20,937 bases of DNA from an uncultured Bacteroides sp. (GCA_905203765.1 CAJKXC010000044.1:1-20937), one strand, 5' to 3'; positions 12,926 to 20,895 are shown, counted from the stretch's first letter. Translations and numbers: made by a program. The notes: generated by a model from the sequence alone, not told the origin.

Positions 12926-14107
12926 ATGAAAAAGTTTTTAAGTTGGCCATTATATATGGCTGTGAGTGCATTGATGTTGACAAGTGTATCTGCATGTAGC
13001 GATGATGATGGCGGTGACGATGGCGAACATTCTGCCAGAGAGCTGGCGTTGAAAGCTGCGGTCGGGCCTTATGTTAATAAGACGGTTATCTCTACATATA
13101 AGAATATGGCTGATGCTGCCATCGATATGTATGAGAAGTGTGTAGCCATGCAAGAGGCGTTTGAAGCGGGGACTTTGACCGGGGATATGGTGATAGATGC
13201 CGGTAAATCCTGGAATACATCGCGTAAGTATTGGGAGTTGAGCGAGGCATTCCTTTTCGGTGCCGCCGCCGATTATAACATCGACCCGCATATCGACTCA
13301 TGGCCTTTGGACAAGACGGCTATGGACAATATGCTGAATAATGCTGCGCAAATGGCGCAGATGAGTCCTGAATATGTAGGCAATAATCTTGGTTATGGTC
13401 TGCTTGGTTTCCATGCTGTGGAGTATATGCTGTTCCAGTTGGATGCAACGGAAGATAATTCCGAACCGCGCGACCTCAGTAAATATACTAAAGAAGAGAT
13501 GGTTTATCTGACTTCTATTGCCGGTGACTTATGCAATCAGTGTGTACGTCTGGAAGCTTCCTGGGCAGGCATGGATAACATAACTGCCGAAAAGCAGAAG
13601 ATGCTGGAAGATGCGGAACTCGAACCTACTTTCAACTATGGCTGGAGTATGCTGAACTCCGGGCAGGGGGGTAGCAAGTATGTCAACTATCTGGACGCCG
13701 CCCAAGATATACTCCAGGGATGTATCGATATTGCCGATGAGGTTGGTAATCAGAAAATAGGCCGTCCGGTAAATGGCTCTTCAAGTGAAGATAAGAACTA
13801 TATCGAATCACCTTATAGCTTGAATTCAATTGTAGACTTCCAGGATAATATCATCAGCATTCAGAATTCTTACGAAGGTATGAATGCGGGAGATGCTTCG
13901 ATTAGCGATTATGTCAAGTCCATAGACTCTACGGCGGATGCAAAGCTGAAAGATGCAATTCAGAAAGCCATTGCTTCTATCAAGGCAATTCCGGAACCGT
14001 TTGCAAAGAATACAAATACTGCTGCCGCGCGTGAAGCCGTAACAGTGGTTGGTACGGACTTGGTCAAAGTTCTGGAAGAAGTCAATCAGGTTTTGTCTAA
14101 GTATTAA
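12926..14107 (+). CDS. Imelysin (M75/EfeO-like) family lipoprotein
   Basis: Lipoprotein of 393 residues. The signal peptide ends SVSAC with acylated Cys24, followed by SDDDGGDDGE, a charged start typical of exported Bacteroides lipoproteins. The imelysin domain covers most of the rest: KTVISTYKNMADAAIDMYEKC, SWNTSRKYWELSEAFLFGAAADYNIDPHIDSWPLD, and the hallmark GxHxxE motif as GFHAVEYMLF with His163 and Glu166. Imelysins (ICMP, IrpA, EfeO-like) are implicated in iron uptake; despite the M75 label, peptidase activity is doubtful for many. A second helical half (HSIVDFQDN-like region from about 290) completes the expected two-bundle fold. It lies 51 bp after the porin gene and 17 bp before the diheme gene. 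Metal or heme binding is inferred from the family, not shown. Confidence 0.93.
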   Translation: MKKFLSWPLYMAVSALMLTSVSACSDDDGGDDGEHSARELALKAAVGPYVNKTVISTYKNMADAAIDMYEKCVAMQEAFEAGTLTGDMVIDAGKSWNTSRKYWELSEAFLFGAAADYNIDPHIDSWPLDKTAMDNMLNNAAQMAQMSPEYVGNNLGYGLLGFHAVEYMLFQLDATEDNSEPRDLSKYTKEEMVYLTSIAGDLCNQCVRLEASWAGMDNITAEKQKMLEDAELEPTFNYGWSMLNSGQGGSKYVNYLDAAQDILQGCIDIADEVGNQKIGRPVNGSSSEDKNYIESPYSLNSIVDFQDNIISIQNSYEGMNAGDASISDYVKSIDSTADAKLKDAIQKAIASIKAIPEPFAKNTNTAAAREAVTVVGTDLVKVLEEVNQVLSKY

Positions 14108-14124
14108 TTTGACACACAAATAGC

Positions 14125-15771
14125 ATGAAACGAATTTATTACTTATTGGGAGCAGCCCTTTTGGCTGGCTTTACAGCTTGTAGCGATGATGACCCGAAGA
14201 CAGAACCGGCTCCTGAACCCGGTCAGCTTCCCGACTGGTACTATACCGGGGGTGAACTTGGAACAGCCTATCTGATGACTTCCAATGCTTACGAGCAACC
14301 GACTCAAGCAGTAGAGGACGGCGGATTATATGAATCCTTTAAACGTGGGGAACAACTCTTCGAGAAACCATTTATGTCTAACTTCAGCGGTGTCCGTAGC
14401 GGTTTAGGTCCACTGTACGTACGTAACTCCTGTATGCACTGCCATCCGGGATATGGACATGGACAGAGCCAGCCCAACGGAACTTTCAAAACCAATGAGA
14501 TAGGTAACGGATATTTGCTAGTAGTCTATACCCCTGATGATAACAGTTATGTGCCCTGGTTGGCAGGTATGCCCCAAACGCATGCGGTAGAACCCTTTAA
14601 AGATCCGTTGGATGAATCGAAGATTACCTTGGAGTGGAAGGACTATACCGATGCTTTCGGTAACAAGTTTGATGATGGAGAAACTTATTCGTTGAGATAC
14701 CCTGAAGTCAATCTCCCTGAGGAAGCCGTGTACGTAGCCAGGCGCGGTTATCAGATTCTGAAGGACTATGAAGTGCGTTTGGAGTCTACTATCGGTATCT
14801 ATGGAACAGGTTTGCTGGATGCCATTGCAGATGCAGACCTGAAAGCCCAGTATGCCAAAGAAGAAAATGACAACTACATGAAGAATGGCCTGAATACCGC
14901 TTTCTTCAAAGATGGGGAATGGGTGAGCCAGTATGCCAATACGGCACAAGGCGGTGACGGTACTCCTTATCCGCGTCGGTTCACCTATGCTCTGAGCCGT
15001 GGCCCATTGCAGGATGCTGCCGGTGCCAATGCCATTTGGAATATTACGAATGTGACTCGCAGTGACCGTACTTTCCACTATCTGGACTTGAACGGAAAGA
15101 TTTATGCTACCTATGTATCTCAGGATCCCGAAGTGCAAGCCGGCTTCCCTGCTTATATAGCCAAAGTTGATCCGGACAAGGAACACCCTGAATGGTGGAC
15201 GGGCGATATGGAAGCCAATATCTTTAACTACCTGACTTCTAAAACTCTTCCGGTAGAAATGCAGGACGAAGACTATATCGACTTGATGGTGTGGCACAGA
15301 GGATTAGCTGTTCCGGCTGCCCGTAATGTAGATGATGAAAGTGTACTGAGAGGCAAGGAAGTCTTTTCAGAGATCGGTTGTGACTATTGCCATCGTCCTT
15401 CCTGGAAGACTGGTTCGGATGAGATCAGAGACCCGGCGAAGTTCTTTACCCGTAATGACCAGTTGCCGCGTTATCCCAACCAGACAATCTGGCCTTACAC
15501 GGATATGGTACAGCATAAGTTGCACATGGTCAATGATATCCGTACCGGTTGGTGTCGTACGACTCCATTGTGGGGACGTGGCCTGCATCAGAAATGTACA
15601 GGTGCCCAATATGCCGACCGTCTGCACGACTGTCGTGCGCGCACTACTCTGGAAGCTATCATGTGGCACGCTACCAGCGAAGACAGTGATGCTTATTCTT
15701 CTGTCTTGAAGTTCCGCAAACTATCGAAGGCTGACAGAGATGCAGTGGTGAAATTCATAGATTCAATCTAA
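14125..15771 (+). CDS. Di-heme oxidoreductase lipoprotein, DUF1111/DHOR family
   Basis: Lipoprotein of 548 residues (lipobox FTAC, Cys19, then SDDD). It carries two covalent heme sites, CMHCH (Cys103-His107) and CDYCH (Cys419-His423), in the two cytochrome-c-peroxidase-like domains of the DUF1111 family, sometimes annotated as thiol oxidoreductases. Family signatures include EQLFEKPF, GTGLLDAIADADL, VWHRGLAVPAARN, TTPLWGRG and the C-terminal LHDCRARTTLEAIMWH, where the usual HDGRA is HDCRA (Cys503). Imelysin-DUF1111 pairing is known from other bacteria, where it is associated with iron-regulated loci. Here it sits 17 bp after the imelysin gene and 21 bp before a cytochrome c synthase gene, which would attach its hemes. 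The redox partner and substrate are unknown. Confidence 0.92.
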   Translation: MKRIYYLLGAALLAGFTACSDDDPKTEPAPEPGQLPDWYYTGGELGTAYLMTSNAYEQPTQAVEDGGLYESFKRGEQLFEKPFMSNFSGVRSGLGPLYVRNSCMHCHPGYGHGQSQPNGTFKTNEIGNGYLLVVYTPDDNSYVPWLAGMPQTHAVEPFKDPLDESKITLEWKDYTDAFGNKFDDGETYSLRYPEVNLPEEAVYVARRGYQILKDYEVRLESTIGIYGTGLLDAIADADLKAQYAKEENDNYMKNGLNTAFFKDGEWVSQYANTAQGGDGTPYPRRFTYALSRGPLQDAAGANAIWNITNVTRSDRTFHYLDLNGKIYATYVSQDPEVQAGFPAYIAKVDPDKEHPEWWTGDMEANIFNYLTSKTLPVEMQDEDYIDLMVWHRGLAVPAARNVDDESVLRGKEVFSEIGCDYCHRPSWKTGSDEIRDPAKFFTRNDQLPRYPNQTIWPYTDMVQHKLHMVNDIRTGWCRTTPLWGRGLHQKCTGAQYADRLHDCRARTTLEAIMWHATSEDSDAYSSVLKFRKLSKADRDAVVKFIDSI

Positions 15772-15792
15772 TTATACCTTTCCTGGTAACGA

Positions 15793-18027
15793 ATGACTGA
15801 CTATATAAAACTACTGAAATCCATATCTTTTGGCTTGATAGGATTGATTGTTCTGGCAATGATGGCAGCTACCGTACTGGAGAAAATCTATGGTACTGCT
15901 TTCGTTGCCCGATATATCTATGGCTCTCCGGTATTTGTTGCATGCTGGGGGCTTATTGCTGTCACTTCCGTTGTCTATCTTCTGAAGCGGAATATGCAGA
16001 AGCAAATACTTACTTTGCTGCTGCATCTTTCTTTTGTGCTTATTTTGCTTGGAGCTCTTGTCACTCATATCTGGGGATTGCAGGGGAGCGTGCATTTGCG
16101 TCGGAATGTAGTTGCCGGCACTTTCACCACAGCAGGTGGAGAGGAAAAGGAGTTCCCGTTCGGGGTGTCGTTGAAAGAATTTAATCTGATGTATTATCCG
16201 GGAACCATGGCACCCATGGACTTTGTAAGTTCCATCACGATAGATGATGGGCGTGAGATGTATGAGGGGAAGGTTGCTATGAACCATATTTACAGCTTTC
16301 GGAACTATCGTTTCTACCAGTCTAAGTATGATGCTGACGGCGGGGGCGCTACACTTTCCGTGGCCTATGACCCTTATGGCATCCCCATTACTTACATGGG
16401 ATATGGTCTGCTATTGCTGACTATGATTCTATTCTTTTTTCAGAAGCAAAGCACTTTCAGGCAGTTGCTACGGCATCCGCTGTTGAAGCGTACACTGGTG
16501 GGTGCGGGAATGATCTTCTTCTCTGCAATGGGCATACAGGCAGCAGGCACTCCGCATGTCCTTCCGAAACAGACAGCCGGGAAGTTCGGCGATCTTTATA
16601 TTTATTATAACGACCGTATCTGTCCGTTGCAGACCCTCGCCAGGGATTTCACGGTGAAACTTTACGGCAAACCTTCCTACAAGGGGATGACGGCGGAGCA
16701 AGTATTAACCGGCTGGTTTTTCTTCTATGACGATTGGAAGGAAGAACCTGTCATCCGCATCAAAAGCAAAGAGGTTCATCAGCTATTGGAAATAGAAGGA
16801 AGTTATGCCCGCTTGGTGGACTTTGCCGACTTTAGTGGCTATAAACTGGATAAAGGCATGCAATCGGGAACCGGAATCAAGGATATGCGGGGAATAGAAG
16901 AAGCCAATGAGAAGTTTAGTCTTATCAGCATGGTTTCTACGGGAAGTATACTGAAGATATACCCTTATGTAGCTTCTCCGGACAGCCAGATGGTATGGTA
17001 CTCGCTTGCCGACCGTTTACCCCAAGATATGCCGAGTGATTTATGGAGTTTTATCCGCAATAGTATGAACTATGTGGCGGAACAGGTAGCCCGCAACGAT
17101 TACCAGGAAGTGGACAATCTGCTGGATAAGATCAAAAAATATCAAGTGAGGGAAGCCCGGTTGTATGCGCCGTCCGAAACCCGTTTTAAAGCAGAGAAAT
17201 GGTATAACGGAATGAATGACAGCCGTCCGCTGGCTATGCTTTTTGTAACTGTCGGCATCGTGGCGTTTGTTTTTTATTGTCGGCGCATGATTGTGCAGAA
17301 GCAAGAGAAGACTCCGGTTACTGCCCTATTGCTGTTTCTATTGGGAGCCGGTTTGGTTTATCTCTGCACAACGATTGTATTGCGTGGCTACGTCAGCGGC
17401 CATCTTCCCATGTCCAACGGGCACGAAACCATGCAACTGATGGCGGCGTGTGTAGCCCTACTCACTTTCTTCTTCTATCGCAGAATCCCTATCGTCATAG
17501 CCTTCGGCTTTCTGCTTTGCGGGCTCGCATTGCTTGTCTCCATGCTGGGCGAAGCCAATCCGCAGATAACGCAGTTGATGCCGGTACTCTCGTCTCCGCT
17601 GCTCAGTTTCCACGTAGTGGTAATAATGATAGCCTATTCGCTGCTGGCGTTCATCATGCTGAATGGCGTTACCGCCATCATCCTGCACTACTCCCGCAAG
17701 GATTGCACGGTGGCGGTGGAGCGCTTGCAAGTTATCAGCCGCATCATTCTCTATCCTGCCGTATTCCTGCTGGCTGTCGGCATCTTCATCGGCGCTGTGT
17801 GGGCAAATGTGTCGTGGGGACGTTATTGGGGTTGGGATCCTAAAGAAGTATGGGCACTCGTCACGATACTGGTTTATGCACTGGCGTTGCATCCGGCTTC
17901 CTTGCCGTGGTTCCGCCGTCCCATGTTCTTCCATGTATTCTCTATCGTCGCTTTCTTCAGTGTATTGATAACCTATTTCGGAGTGAACTTCTTGCTGGGC
18001 GGCATGCACAGCTATGCTAATTCATGA
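15793..18027 (+). CDS. Fused ResB-CcsA (System II) cytochrome c biogenesis protein
   Basis: Integral membrane protein of 744 residues fusing the two halves of the System II heme lyase, which exports heme and ligates it to CxxCH in apocytochromes. The ResB-like N-terminus has three membrane segments (about 10-28, 42-64, 72-93) and a periplasmic stretch with NHIYSFRNYRFYQSKYDADG. Further segments follow at about 198-215 and 234-252, then an extracytoplasmic region. The CcsA half starts at about 480. It has LPMSNGHETMQ, the conserved membrane histidine His607 (SFHVVVIMIAYS), the tryptophan-rich heme-handling motif WGRYWGWDPKEVWA (675-688), and the second conserved histidine His700 (ALHPASLPW). 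Placement 21 bp after a di-heme lipoprotein gene points to that protein as a client. It is the last gene of the operon. Confidence 0.92.
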   Translation: MTDYIKLLKSISFGLIGLIVLAMMAATVLEKIYGTAFVARYIYGSPVFVACWGLIAVTSVVYLLKRNMQKQILTLLLHLSFVLILLGALVTHIWGLQGSVHLRRNVVAGTFTTAGGEEKEFPFGVSLKEFNLMYYPGTMAPMDFVSSITIDDGREMYEGKVAMNHIYSFRNYRFYQSKYDADGGGATLSVAYDPYGIPITYMGYGLLLLTMILFFFQKQSTFRQLLRHPLLKRTLVGAGMIFFSAMGIQAAGTPHVLPKQTAGKFGDLYIYYNDRICPLQTLARDFTVKLYGKPSYKGMTAEQVLTGWFFFYDDWKEEPVIRIKSKEVHQLLEIEGSYARLVDFADFSGYKLDKGMQSGTGIKDMRGIEEANEKFSLISMVSTGSILKIYPYVASPDSQMVWYSLADRLPQDMPSDLWSFIRNSMNYVAEQVARNDYQEVDNLLDKIKKYQVREARLYAPSETRFKAEKWYNGMNDSRPLAMLFVTVGIVAFVFYCRRMIVQKQEKTPVTALLLFLLGAGLVYLCTTIVLRGYVSGHLPMSNGHETMQLMAACVALLTFFFYRRIPIVIAFGFLLCGLALLVSMLGEANPQITQLMPVLSSPLLSFHVVVIMIAYSLLAFIMLNGVTAIILHYSRKDCTVAVERLQVISRIILYPAVFLLAVGIFIGAVWANVSWGRYWGWDPKEVWALVTILVYALALHPASLPWFRRPMFFHVFSIVAFFSVLITYFGVNFLLGGMHSYANS

Positions 18028-18078
18028 TTATACCTATTAATAATGACTCGCTTCTTCTATTATACCTAATTCGAGCGA

Positions 18079-18110
18079 TTGCAGCATCTCCGCCGATGCC
18101 TTATCTTTGC
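18079..18110 (+). promoter_or_regulatory. Promoter of a short transcript ending at the 18174 hairpin
   Basis: TATCTTTGC at 18102-18110 is a perfect -7 element. TTGC at 18079-18082 is placed 19 bp upstream. It points away from the cytochrome operon into a 100-bp stretch with no credible gene before a terminator. Confidence 0.6.
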
Positions 18111-18116
18111 AACATC

Positions 18117-18214
18117 AGATTTGAATGAATTAGTTAGTCATAATTACGTAACCACTTTTATGAAGATAAAAGGATCCCCGCCTCTCGATGCGATATCGCG
18201 AAGCGGGGATTTTG
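18117..18214 (+). ncRNA. Candidate small RNA (about 95-100 nt) between cytochrome operon and fimbrillin gene
   Basis: The promoter at 18079-18110 predicts a start near 18117, and the strong GC-rich hairpin at 18174-18210 followed by TTTT predicts an end near 18214. The interior is AT-rich with no credible start signal. A 32-codon frame (ATG at 18160) runs through the terminator and the adjacent repeat, so it is probably not a gene. No known RNA family is recognised. Confidence 0.35.
18174..18210. terminator. Bidirectional hairpin terminator between convergent units
   Basis: ATCCCCGC at 18174-18181 pairs with GCGGGGAT at 18203-18210. The loop contains GCGATATCGC, itself self-complementary. 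TTTT follows on the plus strand and, on the minus strand, the stem is followed by CCTTTTAT. It can end the plus-strand transcripts and the minus-strand fimbrillin transcript. Confidence 0.8.
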
Positions 18215-18222
18215 TTATATGT

Positions 18223-18256
18223 TTCACCACAGAGGACACGGAGTCTCGCAGAGCTT
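18223..18256 (+). repeat. Single diverged arm of the ACAGAGGACACAGAG repeat
   Basis: TTCACCACAGAGGACACGG and the following bases match the left arm at 5334-5365 with two internal A-to-G changes and a change at the end. No second inverted arm is present nearby, unlike the first locus. Confidence 0.8.
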
Positions 18257-18332
18257 AGTAAATTATCATTTACCGGCAATGCCCTGAAAGGGCTGCGCGA
18301 ATATCACACATCCTCTTCAGGGGATAATATGA

Positions 18333-20480
18333 TTATTCCGGGGCATTACTGCCTTCATAGGGTTCACTGTTTACCATCACCTTTCCTGTCTTTTCGCGGA
18401 TGTCAAGACCTTCACCGGCATCATCGAACGAAATTTTGGAAGCATTGTCATAATTGAATGTGACGCCTTGGCTCTCTTTATCCTTCTCGGCATCGATATA
18501 AATAGAGGGATAAGTTGCCTCGTCCTTCGAATTAGTAACGCTAAAGGTGCAATTCTCCAAAGAGAAAGTTGTCTTATAGTCATAATTCTCTCTAGTTCTG
18601 TTACCTGCCGTAATAGCTGCCGAAGGAACTTTGTTTCCGTCACCCCAGGCAAAAGCACCTGCTGCTGTGCTGCTTGAGCCATGATCGGTAACGCTCAGAT
18701 TAAAGCCGCAATTAGTAAACGTGAACGTGCCGCCGCGCAGCATAGCACCTTGCCAGCCGCCTGTGAAGGTGCAGTCCGTAGCCGTTACCGTAGCAGGGAT
18801 GTTCACCATAAGAGCTGTTTCTACAGCCGTGAAGGTAGAGTTGCTGAGAGTAATCGTATTACTGGAGCCGACCGTTGCCTTAGCATTTGTATTTATACAG
18901 TAGTCATTACACGTCACTATAGAGTTATCGATAGTAACCACCGTGTTGCTAACATTCTTATTTACAAGAATACAATCTCCATTCTCATTGATGTAATTGA
19001 CGTTCTTCATCGTAAATTTAGCGGCATCAACCAACGCAGCTATACCGTAGGTGTTATCAATCACATTTCCTCTGGCGGATTCATCACCGGTCAATGTGAG
19101 CTTGCTACCTTCATAGATGCGAGTGTAATAGTCTCCGGCAAATGTCAACGTATGCGTGCCGAGGATTATCTCCATCTCTTCTCCTGCCGGTATATCCAAT
19201 GCGTTGTTGATAGTCACATCATTATTCAGTGTAAGTTTATTGACTACGCCACCCGATTTTATTTCGATGTTACCTTTCTCTACAGTCAAATCCTCTATCA
19301 CAGCATCGGCTTTCACAACAAAGGTATTATCGCCCGTGCTGGCAGTCACTTTCTTCCAACCGCCACTAATCTCTACATGGTCGATGTTCTCAACGGTCAA
19401 CGTTCCCTGTGAGCCTTCCGGTACATCGATATATACTTTCTTTACACTACTTCCGGTTGTCGGTTTCACTGTGATGCTGTTAGTACTTATATTCTTGATG
19501 TTGATTCTGACGGGAGACTTGCTGCTCGGAATTTCAAACTCACTGGCTGATGACACTGTGTTAATTGTGACGTCCTTTGAACCTTCCTTCAGCGCAGTAA
19601 TGGCATCTGCCGCAGTTGCCACTTCTTTGGTGAACGAAACGGTGTTACCCTCAACTACAACATCATTGAATTCACGCATATTCTCTATGACACCATTTTT
19701 TATCACAAGACCGGTCGTTGTTTTAAACGGGTCGCTTGTAGCACCGCCAATCTCCATCGTAGCGGTGATACCTTCTGTATAAGTACCTGCCGGTATGGGA
19801 ATATCCAGGAACAGTGGGTCTTCGCCCTTCGAGTTTGTGAAAGCCATTTCTACCGTGTTTGTTCCAGTCCCGATTGGGTCAACTGAAGCGGTACCGTTCT
19901 CGTCAATCTTCAGCTCAGCCTTGCCTGCAATATTTGCACCTGCCAGTATCAGCTTGCCGGACGCGTTTTTATCCAGTCCGTGCACCTTGATGCGCATCAT
20001 GCCACAAAGCAATTGGGTGAATTCCACTTCCTTTTTACTGCCGTCAACTTTTCCGAACATCGGGGCATTGCTATTGGGATAAGTGTAGTTTTCCGGGAAT
20101 TCCACCTTCATTGCACCGGAATCGTATGAGCCAAGAGGATAGACCGCATACTGCAGTTCGGACACCTGGCCTCCTACCGTGCCTTTGAAGGTTCCTGCCG
20201 TTGTGGTTGCTCCACTCTGCAAGTTGAATTTTGCCGTAGCATTATAAATATGCTTCCCTTCATCGGCCACAGTACCGAAAGCATAGAAAGCATCACCGGC
20301 AGTCCAGTTCACAGTGTAGGTTTCGTCTGCACTTACCGATGTTCTCGTGTTTGCTCCTGTGGTGGCTACTAATGTAAAGTCGCCGGTAGTTGCTCCGTTC
20401 TCCGCGATTTCTTCGTTGGAGCAACTGGTTGTTAGAGCCACTGCGCATAGCAGGGCACTGATGTAATTTAAATTCTTCAT
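18333..20480 (-). CDS. Fimbrillin-like surface lipoprotein with beta-helix-like C-terminal region
   Basis: Lipoprotein of 715 residues. The signal peptide ends ALTTSC (Cys20), then SNEE. Residues about 30-275 look like the Bacteroidales fimbrillin/Mfa-like fold, with TRTSVSADETYTVNWTAGDAFYAFG, ELQYAVYPLGSYD, LLCGMMRIKVHGLD and LFLDIPIPAGTYTEG. From about 280 to 690 the sequence changes to short strands with Asn/Ser/Thr-rich turns, in repeats such as LTLNNDVTINNALDIPAG, FTMKNVNYINENGDCILV, ITLSNSTFTAVETALMV and TFTNCGFNLSV. This resembles a right-handed beta-helix. The protein probably stands on the outer surface. A 54-aa small gene lies 42 bp upstream on the same strand. The usual fimbrial cluster partners are not in the window, so I call it fimbrillin-like rather than a proven pilin. 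Confidence 0.8.
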   Translation of the reverse strand: MKNLNYISALLCAVALTTSCSNEEIAENGATTGDFTLVATTGANTRTSVSADETYTVNWTAGDAFYAFGTVADEGKHIYNATAKFNLQSGATTTAGTFKGTVGGQVSELQYAVYPLGSYDSGAMKVEFPENYTYPNSNAPMFGKVDGSKKEVEFTQLLCGMMRIKVHGLDKNASGKLILAGANIAGKAELKIDENGTASVDPIGTGTNTVEMAFTNSKGEDPLFLDIPIPAGTYTEGITATMEIGGATSDPFKTTTGLVIKNGVIENMREFNDVVVEGNTVSFTKEVATAADAITALKEGSKDVTINTVSSASEFEIPSSKSPVRINIKNISTNSITVKPTTGSSVKKVYIDVPEGSQGTLTVENIDHVEISGGWKKVTASTGDNTFVVKADAVIEDLTVEKGNIEIKSGGVVNKLTLNNDVTINNALDIPAGEEMEIILGTHTLTFAGDYYTRIYEGSKLTLTGDESARGNVIDNTYGIAALVDAAKFTMKNVNYINENGDCILVNKNVSNTVVTIDNSIVTCNDYCINTNAKATVGSSNTITLSNSTFTAVETALMVNIPATVTATDCTFTGGWQGAMLRGGTFTFTNCGFNLSVTDHGSSSTAAGAFAWGDGNKVPSAAITAGNRTRENYDYKTTFSLENCTFSVTNSKDEATYPSIYIDAEKDKESQGVTFNYDNASKISFDDAGEGLDIREKTGKVMVNSEPYEGSNAPE

Positions 20481-20522
20481 GATTAATTTCTTTTTTAAGT
20501 TGTTTGTAATTACTGAAGAGGA

Positions 20523-20687
20523 TTATTGCCAGTAGCCATCCTCGCTACCCCATTCGGGCAATGTTGCATCGGCATTAGTGCCACCGCCGGCGCTTCCGCC
20601 GCCGCTGCCTGCAAAGCCATACTCCACTGCCACCGTCAGCACCTCTACTGCCGGCGGTTCGTACATCTCTTTCTTTGGATTATCCAT
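20523..20687 (-). CDS. Small 54-aa glycine-rich protein upstream of the fimbrillin-like gene
   Basis: A frame of 54 codons runs from ATG at 20687 to TAA at 20525-20523. It begins MDNPKKEMYEPPAVEVLTVA and continues with a glycine-rich stretch (GFAGSGGGSAGGG) and an acidic, aromatic end (LPEWGSEDGYWQ). This pattern of YxxPxxEVL near the N-terminus, a Gly/Ser linker and an acidic tail resembles small proteins often seen next to Bacteroidales surface or fimbrillin genes; this is from memory. It has no signal peptide. It lies 42 bp before the lipoprotein start and probably shares its transcript. Amino-acid pattern and operon position support coding, but the function is unknown. Confidence 0.65.
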   Translation of the reverse strand: MDNPKKEMYEPPAVEVLTVAVEYGFAGSGGGSAGGGTNADATLPEWGSEDGYWQ

Positions 20688-20715
20688 TTTTTGATAAATT
20701 GTGTTGCGGTCCTCC

Positions 20716-20760
20716 TCAGTTCCATGCAGGGCCTATTACAAACACGAAGCGTGGAACTGA
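20716..20760. repeat. 12-bp inverted repeat in the leader of the small protein gene
   Basis: TCAGTTCCATGC at 20716-20727 pairs with GCGTGGAACTGA at 20749-20760, with one G-T wobble. The loop is 21 bases. No T run follows on either strand, so it does not look like a terminator. It lies just upstream of the minus-strand start at 20687. Confidence 0.6.
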
Positions 20761-20773
20761 TTGTTTCACTTCG

Positions 20774-20895
20774 CTTGATGAAGGCCCTGAGAAGCCCAAG
20801 ATTTACGAAATGACATATCAGCCCCACGCTATAGCGCGGAAGCCGTCTGAGTGCCATTCTTGTAAATCTTGAAAATTTCTCAGGTTTTCATCAAA
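20774..20895. repeat. Large imperfect palindrome at the right edge
   Basis: The left arm (20774-20825) and the right arm (20840-20895) are diverged reverse complements. Shared blocks are TTGATGAA, CCTGAGAA and CAAGATTTAC, plus AATG(A/G)CA and a CAG block nearer the centre. The centre holds the 10-bp palindrome CGCTATAGCG. A weaker resemblance continues outward on both sides towards 20767 and 20905. No gene is evident in it. It may be a relic of an inverted duplication, a MITE-like element, or a structured leader for the fimbrillin operon. Confidence 0.65.

Noticed and set aside
18160..18258. A 32-codon frame beginning MKIKGSPPL
   Set aside because: It runs through the terminator hairpin and the dispersed repeat, so it is unlikely to be translated as a conserved protein.
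20675..20872. A 65-codon plus-strand frame over the right-edge palindrome
   Set aside because: It needs a TTG start, overlaps the 54-aa gene antisense and runs through both arms of the palindrome; no recognisable protein pattern.
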